Source: Streptomyces mutabilis (lineage in GTDB: Bacteria > Actinomycetota > Actinomycetes > Streptomycetales > Streptomycetaceae). From it: 64,000 nt of DNA. Positions 26,544 to 35,255 of this stretch are shown one piece after another; the first letter of the stretch is position 1, and every line of letters starts with the position of its first letter. The stretch covers positions 173,465-237,464 of the forward strand of contig NZ_BMTT01000012.1 in assembly GCF_014649815.1 (NCBI RefSeq). Reading direction: 5' to 3'. Both the position numbers and the translations under genes were made by a program. A model generated the notes under the pieces. It saw only the letters and a list, made by a program, of their open reading frames with translations, had not been told where the DNA came from and searched no databases.

Positions 26544-28217
26544 ATGGATGCCGACGTCATCGTGGTCGGAGCGGGACTTGCGGGCCTGGTCGCGGCGCAC
26601 GAGCTGACCAGCCGCGGCAGGAGGGTCGCCCTGGTCGACCAGGAGAACGCGGCCAACCTCGGCGGGCAGGCCTTCTGGTCCTTCGGCGGCCTCTTCCTCG
26701 TCGACTCCCCCGAGCAGCGACGCCTCGGCGTCAAGGACTCCTTCGACCTGGCCTGGAGCGACTGGCAGGGCAGCGCGGGCTTCGACCGGGCCGAGGACGA
26801 GGACTCCTGGGCGGTGCGCTGGGCGCGTGCCTACGTCGAGTGGGCGGCGGGGGAGAAGCGCTCCTGGCTCGCCGGGCACGGCATCACCTTCCTGCCCACC
26901 GTCGGCTGGGCCGAGCGCGGCGACCTCCGGGCGGGCGGGCACGGCAACTCCGTGCCGCGCTTCCACATCGCCTGGGGCACCGGCACCGGAGTCGTCGAGC
27001 CGTTCGTCCGGTACGCGAAGCAGGCGGCCCGCGACGGGCTGCTCACCTTCCACCACCGCCACCGCGTCGACCACCTGGTCGTCGAGGACGGCACGGCGCG
27101 CGGCGTTCGGGGCACGGTCCTCGCCGAGGACCACTCGTCCCGCGGTGTCGCCTCCAACCGCGACGCGATCGGCGAGTTCGAGCTCACCGCCCGGGCCGTG
27201 ATCGTCACCTCCGGCGGCATCGGCGGCGACCACGACGTCGTCCGCCGCCACTGGCCCGAGCGCCTCGGCACCCCGCCCGCCGAGATGGTCACCGGCGTCC
27301 CCGCCTACGTCGACGGGCGGATGCTCGACATCAGCGCCGAGGCGGGCGCCCGCCTCGTCAACCGCGACCGGATGTGGCACTACACCGAGGGCGTGCGCAA
27401 CTGGGACCCCATCTGGCCGGGCCACGGCATCCGCATCCTGCCCGGCCCGTCCTCGATGTGGTTCGACGCCCTCGGCCGCCGGCTGCCCGAGCCCTGCCTG
27501 CCCGGCTACGACACCCTCGGCACCCTGCGGCACTTGCGCACCGCCGACGGCCTCGCGGGTCTCGACCACTCCTGGTTCATCCTCACCCAGAAGATCATCG
27601 AGAAGGAGTTCGCGCTCTCCGGCTCCGAGCAGAACCCCGACATCACCGCCAAGGACCGTGCCGGCTTCCTGCGCGAACGCGTCCTCGGCAAGGGGGCCCC
27701 GGGCCCGGTGGACGCCTTCCTGCGCGAGGGCGCCGACTTCGTGAGCGCGCCCGACCTGGAGCAGCTGGTCGACCGGATGAACGCGCTGACCGAGAAGCCG
27801 CTCCTGGACGCCGCCTCGATCAGGCGCCAGATAGCGGCCCGTGACCTCCAGACGGCCAACCCGTACGCCAAGGACGCCCAGGTGCAGGGCATCCGCAACG
27901 CCCGCCGCTACATAGGCGACCGCCTCGGCCGGGTCGCCGTGCCGCACCGCATCCTCGACCCGGCGGCGGGCCCGCTGATCGGCGTCAAGCTGCACATCCT
28001 CACCCGCAAGACCCTCGGCGGCATCCAGACCGACCTCGACTCCCGCGCCCTCGGCGCCGACGGCACGCCCGTCGACGGTCTGTACGCGGCCGGCGAGGTG
28101 GCCGGGTTCGGCGGAGGAGGGGTGCACGGGTACAACGCGCTCGAGGGCACCTTCCTCGGCGGCTGCCTGTTCTCGGGACGCGCGGCGGGCCGGGCCGCGG
28201 CACGGCAGACGGCCTGA
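26544..28217 (+). CDS. FAD-binding dehydrogenase, 3-ketosteroid dehydrogenase-like
   Basis: A 557-residue flavoprotein of the fumarate reductase/ketosteroid dehydrogenase superfamily: VIVVGAGLAGLVAAHELTSR at the N-terminus, the early NLGGQAFWSFGGL region, the internal AVIVTSGGIGGDHDVVRR, and the C-terminal flavin-binding GLYAAGEVAGFGGGGVHGYN with LEGTFLGGCLFSGR. It probably introduces or reduces a double bond in a lipid-like substrate. ATG 26544 is chosen for its GGAAGGGA ribosome-binding site; ATG 26517 overlaps the tetR stop but has none. Confidence 0.88.
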   Translation: MDADVIVVGAGLAGLVAAHELTSRGRRVALVDQENAANLGGQAFWSFGGLFLVDSPEQRRLGVKDSFDLAWSDWQGSAGFDRAEDEDSWAVRWARAYVEWAAGEKRSWLAGHGITFLPTVGWAERGDLRAGGHGNSVPRFHIAWGTGTGVVEPFVRYAKQAARDGLLTFHHRHRVDHLVVEDGTARGVRGTVLAEDHSSRGVASNRDAIGEFELTARAVIVTSGGIGGDHDVVRRHWPERLGTPPAEMVTGVPAYVDGRMLDISAEAGARLVNRDRMWHYTEGVRNWDPIWPGHGIRILPGPSSMWFDALGRRLPEPCLPGYDTLGTLRHLRTADGLAGLDHSWFILTQKIIEKEFALSGSEQNPDITAKDRAGFLRERVLGKGAPGPVDAFLREGADFVSAPDLEQLVDRMNALTEKPLLDAASIRRQIAARDLQTANPYAKDAQVQGIRNARRYIGDRLGRVAVPHRILDPAAGPLIGVKLHILTRKTLGGIQTDLDSRALGADGTPVDGLYAAGEVAGFGGGGVHGYNALEGTFLGGCLFSGRAAGRAAARQTA

Positions 28218-28272
28218 TCGAGACACGCCTCCCACCCGCCCTCGGGGGCGTCCGGCGCATGCCGCTCCGGTC

Positions 28273-28626
28273 TCACTCCTCGCCGAGGAGCCGGAGCAGC
28301 ACGGAAGCGTGGCTCTCCTCGGGGGACCTGGACGCCGTCAGCAGCGTCACGTCGCCCTCGCCCGCCAAGTCCCGCACGCGGTCGAGGAGTGCCACCGCCT
28401 CCGGGGCCGCCAGCTCGGCCTCGTACCGCTCGGCGAACTCCTCGTACGACCCCTCGCCCGCGTGGTACCAGCGGCGCAGCTCCGACGACGGGGTAAGACC
28501 CTTGGGCCACTCGTCCACGTGGGCCACGTCCTTGGCCACGCCCCGCGGCCACAGCCGGTCGACCAGGACCCGCACGCCGTCGTCCGGCTCGGGCGCATCG
28601 TAGATGCGGCGCACCCGCACGCTCAT
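28273..28626 (-). CDS. DUF488 family protein
   Basis: A 117-residue protein with the family signature VRRIYDAPEPDDGVRVLVDR, then LWPRGVAKDVAHVDEWPKGL, SSELRRWYHAG and a C-terminal TLLTASRSPEESHASVLLRL. DUF488 proteins are widespread and uncharacterised; the R-P-G and final S-R-x-P-E positions are their conserved sites. It stands alone on the minus strand. Confidence 0.88.
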   Translation of the reverse strand: MSVRVRRIYDAPEPDDGVRVLVDRLWPRGVAKDVAHVDEWPKGLTPSSELRRWYHAGEGSYEEFAERYEAELAAPEAVALLDRVRDLAGEGDVTLLTASRSPEESHASVLLRLLGEE

Positions 28627-28784
28627 GGCCGGTCCCCTCTCGACGGCACCAGTGCTGTCGTGAGCCTACGTCGGGTGCCCACGGGGCGGCGGGGACGCGT
28701 GCGCCGTTCGGGAACGGCCCGGTTCCCCTGCCACGTCTTCCGGGTAGTCCGTCGCCCCGGCGGTGTGACGAGGGAGGTCGGCGC

Positions 28785-29230
28785 ATGCGCCCATCGGACG
28801 GGTTGCCGGTGGTGCGGTCACTCCACGAACTGACCGACCTCGTCCGGCGGACCGGGGCCGGTACGTACGCTGGTCGCGCGGCCCCGGCACCGACCTCACC
28901 GACGTCTCCGGCACCGGCGGACTCACCGGCGTGCCCATGCCGGGCCTCCGCCAAACCCCTCGAGGTGGAGGCTTGGTGGGCGTACCGCCCGTGCGGGTGT
29001 GGGCGGCCCGGCGGCTGCACGACTACGCGCATCTGCCGCACGACAAGGGACCCCGGCGCCCAGGCCTGGGTGTTCACCGGCCGTGAGGCGGGCCGCGGTC
29101 CGGGCAACGAACCGCTGGTGGCCGACGCCCGGCCGCTGTGCTGGATCGACCCGGGCGTCATCGAGGAGGCCCGGGCCGAGGTGGAAGGCCAGGAGCGCCC
29201 TGGGGACACCTGCGCCGCACCGGCCGCTGA
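28785..29230 (+). pseudogene. DUF6098-like gene with four alternating frameshifts
   Basis: Beginning at ATG 28785 the frame gives LPVVRSLHELTDLVRR. Homologous-looking sequence then continues in a second frame (RYVRWSRGPGTDLTDVS to GVPMPGL, about 28850-28940). It returns to the first frame (KPLEVEAWWAYRP), moves again to the second (VRVWAARRLHDYAHLPHDKGP, about 28990-29040), and ends in the first (AQAWVFTGREAGRGPGNEPL, then ARPLCWIDPGVIEEARAEV). The pieces together form a continuous DUF6098-like protein. The shifts cancel pairwise, so each is one base or a small indel. It is either a pseudogene or four local sequencing errors. Family assignment is from pattern memory. Confidence 0.6.
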
Positions 29231-29246
29231 GAGGAGCCGACGGGAC

Positions 29247-29498
29247 TCAGCCGGACCTCCTGCGCACGGCCTCGCGGCGCTTGAGCGCCCGGCGCTCCAT
29301 TTCACTGGTCCCGCCCCACACGCCGATGGACTGCCCGGTGTCGAGCGCCCATCGCAGACACTGCTCCCGCACCGGACAACGCCGGCAGACCGCCTTGGCC
29401 TGCTCGGCCTGCAAAGCGGCCGGTCCGGTGGTGCCGATCGGGAAGAACAGGTCGGGGTCCTCCGTGCGGCACTCGGCGTGCTCTCGCCAGTCGTCCAT
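29247..29498 (-). CDS. WhiB-like iron-sulfur transcriptional regulator
   Basis: An 83-residue Wbl protein. Four cluster-binding cysteines are present: Cys10, Cys38, Cys41 and Cys47 (HAEC, then CRRCPVREQC). The G[VI]WGG turn at residues 59-63 and the basic C-terminal tail (RRALKRREAVRRR) complete the family pattern. Wbl proteins bind [4Fe-4S] and work with the principal sigma factor in development and stress. ATG 29498 starts the core. The position may match S. coelicolor wblJ, but I am not certain enough to use the symbol. Confidence 0.92.
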   Translation of the reverse strand: MDDWREHAECRTEDPDLFFPIGTTGPAALQAEQAKAVCRRCPVREQCLRWALDTGQSIGVWGGTSEMERRALKRREAVRRRSG

Positions 29499-29611
29499 CA
29501 ATGTCACCTGCGATCGGTATCGTTCGCGCCCTCGTGTATGCCTTGCTCCGTTCCGGGTGGCCTGTCGATCCGGGGCGAAACCGGCGCGGCGCCTTCGATC
29601 GCGTCCCGTGT

Positions 29612-30526
29612 CTACCGGCGCAGCGCCTCCGCAGCCGCCGACGCCACCGCCTCGGCCACCGTGGCCAGCGCCGGGGAGTCGAGCTTCCACTGCTGCCAGT
29701 ACAGCGGGACGTCCACCGACCGGTCCGGCGCGAAGTCGACGAGCCGGCCGGCGCCGAGCAGGGGTCCGGCCTGTGGTTCGGGCACCATGCCCCAGCCGAG
29801 ACCGGCGGCGACCGCGTCGACGAAGCCCTCCGAGGTCGGCACGTAGTGCCGCGCGGGTCCCGCGTCGCGGTGACCGAGCCGGCGCGCGAAGCCGTCCTGG
29901 AAGTCGTCCCGCCGGTCGAAGAGCACCACCGGCGCCCCGGCGAGCGTCTCGGCGGGCGGTCCGTCGAGGTGGCGCGCGGCGAAGTCCGGGGCGGCGCAGG
30001 GGAGATACCGCATCCGCCCCAGGTACCGGACGGTGCAGCCGGGGACCGGGTCGGGCGACGAGGTCACCGCGGCCATCACCACGCCCTCCCGCAGCAGGGC
30101 TGCCGTATGGTCCTCGTCCTCGCGGCGCAGCTCGAAACAGAGCGCGTGCTCCCGGGGGACCCGCGTCAGCGCTCCCAGGAACCAGGTCGCGAGCGAGTCG
30201 GCGTTCACGGCCACCGAGACCCGGGTCGGCTCCCCGGCCCCGCTCAGCCCCAGTTCGGCGTAGGCGTCCCGTTCCAGCCGGGCCACCTGGCGGGCGAGGC
30301 GCACCAGCACCGCCCCGGATTCCGTGGGCCGCACCGGCTTGGTGCGCAGCAGCAACACCCTGCCGGTGCGCTGCTCCAGCGCCTTCACCCGCTGGCTGAC
30401 CGCGGACGGCGTCACGTGCAGCGCCGCGGCGGCCGCGTCGAAGGTGCCTTCGTCCACCACGGCCAGAAGGGTGCGCACCTGGTCCAGGGGGAGGTCCGCC
30501 GGTGCCGGCATGCTCGGTCCCGTCAT
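29612..30526 (-). CDS. LysR regulator of the ArgP/LysG type
   Basis: About 304 residues. The N-terminal winged helix-turn-helix (DQVRTLLAVVDEGTFDAAAA, ALHVTPSAVSQRVKALE) is typical of ArgP/IciA/LysG. The effector domain follows, with FRYLPCAAPDF-like sequence near its middle. It is divergent from a LysE-family exporter with a 69-bp gap. This is the standard LysG-LysE pair, in which accumulated basic amino acid induces the exporter. ATG 30526 has no clear ribosome-binding site and ATG 30511 is an alternative. Confidence 0.9.
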   Translation of the reverse strand: MTGPSMPAPADLPLDQVRTLLAVVDEGTFDAAAAALHVTPSAVSQRVKALEQRTGRVLLLRTKPVRPTESGAVLVRLARQVARLERDAYAELGLSGAGEPTRVSVAVNADSLATWFLGALTRVPREHALCFELRREDEDHTAALLREGVVMAAVTSSPDPVPGCTVRYLGRMRYLPCAAPDFAARHLDGPPAETLAGAPVVLFDRRDDFQDGFARRLGHRDAGPARHYVPTSEGFVDAVAAGLGWGMVPEPQAGPLLGAGRLVDFAPDRSVDVPLYWQQWKLDSPALATVAEAVASAAAEALRR

Positions 30527-30595
30527 CACAATGGCTAAGGATACGTAAGAACCTTTAGCTGTACGGGCGCTGATCGCGCGCTTAGCGTCGAAGTC

Positions 30596-31210
30596 ATGAC
30601 CAACGCCCTCACCGCCGCGGCCGCCGGCTTCGGCACCGGCCTCTCGCTCATCGTCGCCATCGGCGCACAGAACGCCTTCGTCCTGCGCCAGGGCGTCCGC
30701 CGCGACGCGGTTCTCGCCGTGGTCGGCATCTGCGCGCTGTCCGACGCCCTGCTCATCGCCCTGGGCGTCGGCGGGGTCGGCGCGGTGGTGGTGGCGTGGC
30801 CGGACGCCCTGACCGTGATCGGCTGGATCGGCGGCGCCTTCCTGCTCTGCTACGGCGCCCTGGCCGCCCGGCGGGTGTTCCGGCCGGCCGGCGGACTGCG
30901 GGCGGAGGGCGACGCGGCCGGCTCGCGCCGCCGGGCGGTCCTCACCTGCCTGGCGCTGACCTGGCTCAACCCGCACGTCTACCTCGACACCGTGTTCCTG
31001 CTGGGCTCGGTCGCCGCCGACCGGGGGCCGCTGCGCTGGACCTTCGGTCTGGGCGCCGTGGTCGCCAGCCTGTGCTGGTTCGCCGCGCTGGGCTTCGGCG
31101 CCCGCTACCTGGGCCGCTTCCTGGCCCGCCCCGCGGCCTGGCGGGTGCTCGACGCGCTGGTCGCCGCCACCATGATCATCCTTGGGGTCACTCTCATCGC
31201 CGGGGCCTGA
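30596..31210 (+). CDS. LysE/ArgO-family amino acid exporter
   Basis: A 204-residue inner-membrane exporter with about six transmembrane segments and the conserved N-terminal block SLIVAIGAQNAFVLRQGVRR, followed later by the motif LALTWLNPHVYLDTVFLLGS. These residues are characteristic of basic amino acid exporters (lysine, arginine). It is divergent from the ArgP-like regulator, which very probably activates it. A hairpin follows its stop codon. Confidence 0.9.
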   Translation: MTNALTAAAAGFGTGLSLIVAIGAQNAFVLRQGVRRDAVLAVVGICALSDALLIALGVGGVGAVVVAWPDALTVIGWIGGAFLLCYGALAARRVFRPAGGLRAEGDAAGSRRRAVLTCLALTWLNPHVYLDTVFLLGSVAADRGPLRWTFGLGAVVASLCWFAALGFGARYLGRFLARPAAWRVLDALVAATMIILGVTLIAGA

Positions 31211-31212
31211 GC

Positions 31213-31238
31213 GGGCCCCGAGCGGCCGGGCGGGGCCC
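31213..31238 (+). terminator. Hairpin after the LysE-family gene
   Basis: GGGCCCCG (31213-31220) and CGGGGCCC (31231-31238) form a perfect 8-bp stem three bases after the lysE-type stop. There is no U-tract. Confidence 0.55.
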
Positions 31239-31305
31239 TGGAGCTCGAACGGAGCTGCGATAGTAAGCCCGCAGCGCGAAAGATGTTCGAGCACGTAGGA
31301 AGCGC

Positions 31306-32604
31306 GTGGACACCAGCGAGAGCAGTACCGAACCCGGGTCGGAGGGCCCCGCCCCCGACGGAGCACCACGGCGTGGCCTGCGCCGCTGGGCCATGGACAC
31401 CCGGCCCCTGCGCCGCCCGGCCTACCGCAGGCTGTGGTCCTCGACCATCGTCACGGCGGTCGGCAGTCAGCTCACCGCCGTCGCCGTGCCCAAACAGATC
31501 TACGACATCACCGGCTCCTCGGCCTGGGTCGGCGCCGCGAGCCTCGCGGGCCTGCTGCCGCTGATCGTGTTCGCGCTGTGGGGCGGCGCGGTCGCCGACA
31601 CCATGGACCGCCGCAAACTGCTGCTGATCACCAACACCGGCATCGCCGTGACCTCGGTCCTGTTCTGGCTGCAGGCGGTCACCGGCCTCGAGTCGGTGGC
31701 CGCCCTCATGCTCCTGCTCGCGCTCCAGCAGGCCTTCTGGGGCCTGAACGCGCCGACCCGCAACGCCTCCATCGCCCGTCTGGTCCCCGAGGACGAGCTG
31801 CCCGCCGCCAACGCGCTCGGCTCGACCGTCATGCAGACCGGACAGGTGGTCGGCCCGCTGCTCGCCGGCGCCCTCATCCCGGTCGTCGGCCTGGCCGAGC
31901 TGTACCTGATCGACGCCTTGGCCCTGTGCGTCACCGTGTGGGCGGTCCACAAGCTGCCCGCGCTGCCGCCGCTCGCGGGCACGGCGGCCCGGCGCGCCGG
32001 CGTCCGGGAGGTCGTGGCGGGCTTCCGTTACATCGCCGGGCACAAGGTGCTGCTGCTGTCCTTCCTGGCCGACATCGTGGCCATGGTCCTCGGGATGCCC
32101 CGCGCCCTGTTCCCGCAGCTCGCCTCCGAGACCTACGCCGGCTACGGCGAAGGGCTCGCCCTCGGGCTGCTGTTCGCGGCGATCCCCATCGGCGCGGTGG
32201 TCGGCGGGCTGTTCTCCGGCGCCTACTCCCGGGCCCGCCGGCACGGCTGGATGGTGATCGGCGCGGTCGTGGTCTGGGGTGCCGCCGTCGCCGGCTTCGG
32301 GCTGAGTTCCAGCCTCTGGCTCGCGGTGGCGTTCCTGGCGGTGGCCGGAGTCGCGGACATGGTCTCCATGGTGTTCCGCGGGGCGATCCTGCTGTCCGCC
32401 GCGACCGACGAGATGCGCGGACGCATGCAGGGCGTCTTCACCGTGGTCGTCGCGGGCGGTCCCCGCCTCGCCGACGTCCTGCACGGCGGCGCGGGCTCGG
32501 CCTTCGGCGCGCGCGAGGCGGCGGCCGGCGGCGGGGTCCTCGTCGTCGTGGTGATGCTGGCCCTGGCGGCCGCGATGCCGGCGCTGCGCCGCTACCGGGT
32601 CTGA
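31306..32604 (+). CDS. MFS exporter, EntS-like
   Basis: A 432-residue major facilitator protein with about 12 membrane segments after a hydrophilic N-terminus of some 40 residues. The start of the domain (PAYRRLWSSTIVTAVGSQLT, VAVPKQIYDITGS) and the cytoplasmic loop (GGAVADTMDRRKLLLITN) match the EntS/enterobactin-exporter-like group. The substrate is unknown; siderophore or drug export is only a family-level guess. GTG 31306 follows AGGAAG. Confidence 0.9.
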   Translation: MDTSESSTEPGSEGPAPDGAPRRGLRRWAMDTRPLRRPAYRRLWSSTIVTAVGSQLTAVAVPKQIYDITGSSAWVGAASLAGLLPLIVFALWGGAVADTMDRRKLLLITNTGIAVTSVLFWLQAVTGLESVAALMLLLALQQAFWGLNAPTRNASIARLVPEDELPAANALGSTVMQTGQVVGPLLAGALIPVVGLAELYLIDALALCVTVWAVHKLPALPPLAGTAARRAGVREVVAGFRYIAGHKVLLLSFLADIVAMVLGMPRALFPQLASETYAGYGEGLALGLLFAAIPIGAVVGGLFSGAYSRARRHGWMVIGAVVVWGAAVAGFGLSSSLWLAVAFLAVAGVADMVSMVFRGAILLSAATDEMRGRMQGVFTVVVAGGPRLADVLHGGAGSAFGAREAAAGGGVLVVVVMLALAAAMPALRRYRV

Positions 32605-32611
32605 CGGCACC

Positions 32612-33067
32612 TCACAGCGAACCGCGCCCGTGCAGCGCGTAGTGCTCCATGAGCCGGCCCCTGGTGGTCTCCAGCCGGTGCGCGAGGATCTCGGCGACCG
32701 AGCGCACCAGCACGATGCCCAGCTGCGGGTCCTCCTCGCACAGGCGGAGCACCGAGGCCGCGTCGAACTCGTAGGCGCGCACCGGGCTGAAGGCCTCGGC
32801 GCCGAAGTCCCACTCGTAGGGCGGGAACAGCCAGGACCAGCCGAGCAGGTCGCCCGCGCCGAGACTGGCGACCGTGACCCGCTGCACGGAGGTCACCTCC
32901 TGGGTCAGGGAGACCGCGCCGGATCGGATGACCCAGAAGCGGTCGGCCCGGCCGCCCGCCTCGAAGATCCGGGCGTCCTCCGCGAAGGAGACCTCCCGGG
33001 CGAGCGCCGTCAGGCGTGCGCGCTGCGGCTGGGGGAGCGCGGTCAGCAGTTTGATCGCTTTGGTCAT
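32612..33067 (-). CDS. Cyclic nucleotide-binding (cNMP) domain protein without DNA-binding domain
   Basis: A 151-residue protein consisting only of a Crp-like beta-roll and the long C-helix. The roll contains EDARIFEAGGRADRFWVIRS, the phosphate-binding-cassette area VTVASLGAGDLLGWSWLFPP and EAFSPVRAYEFDAASVL. The C-helix ends at RLETTRGRLMEHYALHGR. No helix-turn-helix follows, so it is not a classical Crp/Fnr regulator. It may be a ligand-binding sensor or partner subunit. It converges on the MFS gene, 7 bp apart. Confidence 0.85.
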   Translation of the reverse strand: MTKAIKLLTALPQPQRARLTALAREVSFAEDARIFEAGGRADRFWVIRSGAVSLTQEVTSVQRVTVASLGAGDLLGWSWLFPPYEWDFGAEAFSPVRAYEFDAASVLRLCEEDPQLGIVLVRSVAEILAHRLETTRGRLMEHYALHGRGSL

Positions 33068-33193
33068 GGCACGGGGCTCCTCGCCGGCGATTCGGTTCCG
33101 GGGCTTTCCCTATGCCCATTTCAGACGCTGTCGGCGCCCCGGGCACCTCGGCGGACGGCGGATTCCGGCCGGATCCATGCGCGACAGGGCATG

Positions 33194-33230
33194 AAAAAGC
33201 CCTGGCTGGTCGGGGGAAACCAGCCAGGGC
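33194..33230 (-). terminator. Rho-independent terminator in a 300-bp intergenic region
   Basis: GCCCTGGCTGGT (33199-33210) and ACCAGCCAGGGC (33219-33230) form a perfect 12-bp stem with an 8-nt loop. On the minus strand the stem is followed by TTTTT (33194-33198). It lies about 140 bp past the decarboxylase stop (33368) and upstream of the cNMP gene. The rest of 33068-33367 contains no recognisable gene. Because the U-tract terminator is so far from the stop codon, it may instead end a short independent RNA. Confidence 0.7.
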
Positions 33231-33367
33231 CGTGTGCGGTGGCGTACGAAGGACGCTGCGTCGACCTCGTCGCCACGTATGGATGAACGCTAAACCATCT
33301 CCGGACGCTCTGCGAACCCCGAACCGGGGCACGTGACCCGTTTCACTCGGCGCTGACTCCCGGAGCC

Positions 33368-34865
33368 TCAGCCCCCGCTCCCCGCGACGACCCTGATCGT
33401 CCGCAGCGCGGGATCGCTCGGGTCCGGAAGGTACATTCCGGCGTCCAGGCCGCTGCGCAGATACCGCAGGACCGGTTCGGCCAGCCGTTCACCCGGCAGG
33501 ACGGCGGGAATGCCGGGCGGGTACGGCGTGATCATCTCCGCGGCGACCCGACCGGCCGCCCGGTCGAGCGGCACGTCCTCGGCCGGCCCGAAGAACGCGT
33601 CCCGGGGGAGCGCCACCTGCGGCATCCGCAGTCCGGCCGGCGAGGACACCTCGACGCGCGGCGCGGGGTCCAGACCCGGGGCGGCGCGCGCGAGGTCCTT
33701 GAGCGCGGCGAGCAGCTCCCCGGCCGTCTCCCGGTCGTCGCCGTGGGTGACCTGCATGCCGATGCGGCGGTGGTCGGTCAGGTGCGCGACCACGCTCCGG
33801 TGCTCCCGCAGCCAGTCCGCGGCCTGGAAGCCGGTCACGCCCAGCCCGTCGAGGTCGATGACGACGGGCAGCGGGTCGAAGCCGTGGGCCCGTCCAGGGC
33901 CGCAGAAATCCTCCCGGTCGTTCACGTGCATGCCGTCGATCTCCTCGACGGCCGCCCGCACCTCGGCCGCCAGCTCCAGCGCGCCGCCCATCAGCTCCCG
34001 GCCGCGCAGTGCCATCTGCCGCCGCCAGCCGTCCAGCCCGGCGAAGATCAGCGCCGACGGGCTGGTGGTGGCGAGCAGGTCCGCGCGCATGCCGAGCAGC
34101 TTCGGCGGCACCAGGTCACCGCGCAGATGGAACACGGAGCCCTGCTCCAGACCGCTGCCCATCTTGTGGATGCTGGTCACGCAGATGTCGGCGCCCGCGT
34201 CCATCGCCCACGAGGGCAGATCCGGGTGGAATGGCAGATGCGCCCCCCACGCCTCGTCCACGATCAACGGCGCCGACCGCCGGTGGCACACCTCGGCCAC
34301 GGCCCGCAGGTCGGCGCTCGCACCGTACGGCGTCGGGCTGGTGATCAGCGCGCCCTTGGCATCGGGGTGCGCGGCGAACGCCCGCTCGAACTCCTCGGCC
34401 GACGGTGGATGGGCCAGGTGGAGCCGCGCGTCCCAGCTGGGTTCCACCCAGACCGGCTCGATGCCGGGCAGGATCAGCCTCGACACGACGGACTTGTGCG
34501 CGTCCCGGCCGATCAGCAGCTTCTCGTGCGGGCCCGCGACCGCCAGCATGGCCGCCTTCACCGACAGGGAACTCCCGCACGTCGAGAAGAACGTGTGTTC
34601 CGCGTGCACCGCGTCGGCCATCAGCTCCTGGGCGCGCCGGAGCACCCGCCCGCGGGTGAGCCGGTCGTCCAGTCCGCCGGTCGCCAGGACGTCGCCGTAG
34701 AAGACGGCGTCGCCCAGCACCTGGCGCACCTCCGGGTCGGCTCCCCGGGCCTGCTTGTGCCCCGGCGGGGTGAATGACAGCCGGCCCTCGTGGCGGCAGC
34801 CGGCCCTCGCGGCGGTAGTCGACGAGGGCCTCCAGCACGGGCGCACGGGTGTGATCGGCTGTCAT
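33368..34865 (-). pseudogene. Orn/Lys/Arg decarboxylase, frameshifted by a 19-bp duplication
   Basis: A fold-type I PLP decarboxylase. PLP-site features are VDEAWGAHLPFHPDLP and the lysine in SIHKMGSGLEQGS. The normal start is ATG 34865 (MTADHTRAPVLEALVDYRRE), but a 19-bp tandem duplication shifts the frame before GRLSFTPPGHKQARG. Removing one copy gives an uninterrupted 492-residue protein. As it stands the main part is open only from GTG 34846 in the other frame, which lacks a ribosome-binding site, so expression is doubtful unless the duplication collapses. Domain and C-terminal parts are otherwise intact. The predicted product would make a polyamine precursor such as cadaverine or agmatine. 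Confidence 0.8.
34778..34815. repeat. 19-bp tandem duplication within a decarboxylase gene
   Basis: Two adjacent units, CAGCCGGCCCTCGTGGCGG (34778-34796) and CAGCCGGCCCTCGCGGCGG (34797-34815), differ at one base. Nineteen is not a multiple of three, so the second copy causes the frameshift. Deleting either unit restores the expected protein exactly. Confidence 0.95.
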
Positions 34866-34913
34866 GCCGACCCGGTCTCCCGGCCGGCCGTCGGCGATCC
34901 GCCCCGCGACCGG

Positions 34914-35129
34914 TCACCGGGTGCTCCGCCCAGGAGTCAGCACCTCGTCCAGCACCCGAAGAACGGCTTCATACGCCACCGTCCGTACGGCGGCCTCCCG
35001 GGAGCCCTCCGGATCGGTCGGCCGCAGCTCCTCGCTCCGGGCCCGCCAGGACCGCTGCTGCTGCACCGCACAGGCCCTCGCCCGGTGCATGCGGCGCAGC
35101 AGTTCGTCCGAGTCCACAACATCCGTCAT
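34914..35129 (-). CDS. Hypothetical small helical protein
   Basis: A 71-residue charged protein with two helices (DSDELLRRMHRARACAVQQQ and EAAVRTVAYEAVLRVLDEVL). No family is recognised. It lies just upstream of the decarboxylase on the same strand (48 bp), so it could be a leader gene of that operon. It is divergent from the ATPase gene at 35256. Confidence 0.55.
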   Translation of the reverse strand: MTDVVDSDELLRRMHRARACAVQQQRSWRARSEELRPTDPEGSREAAVRTVAYEAVLRVLDEVLTPGRSTR

Positions 35130-35255
35130 GTCTTCCGCGTACCCCCGACGGCCGCCCGGATGGCCCCTGAGCCGTAAGGGGGGCCGGAGGTTGGGGGGTA
35201 CCGGCAGAGGTCAGCCGGAAGTAACGGCTAGTCCCACCGACCAGGGAGCTGACGG

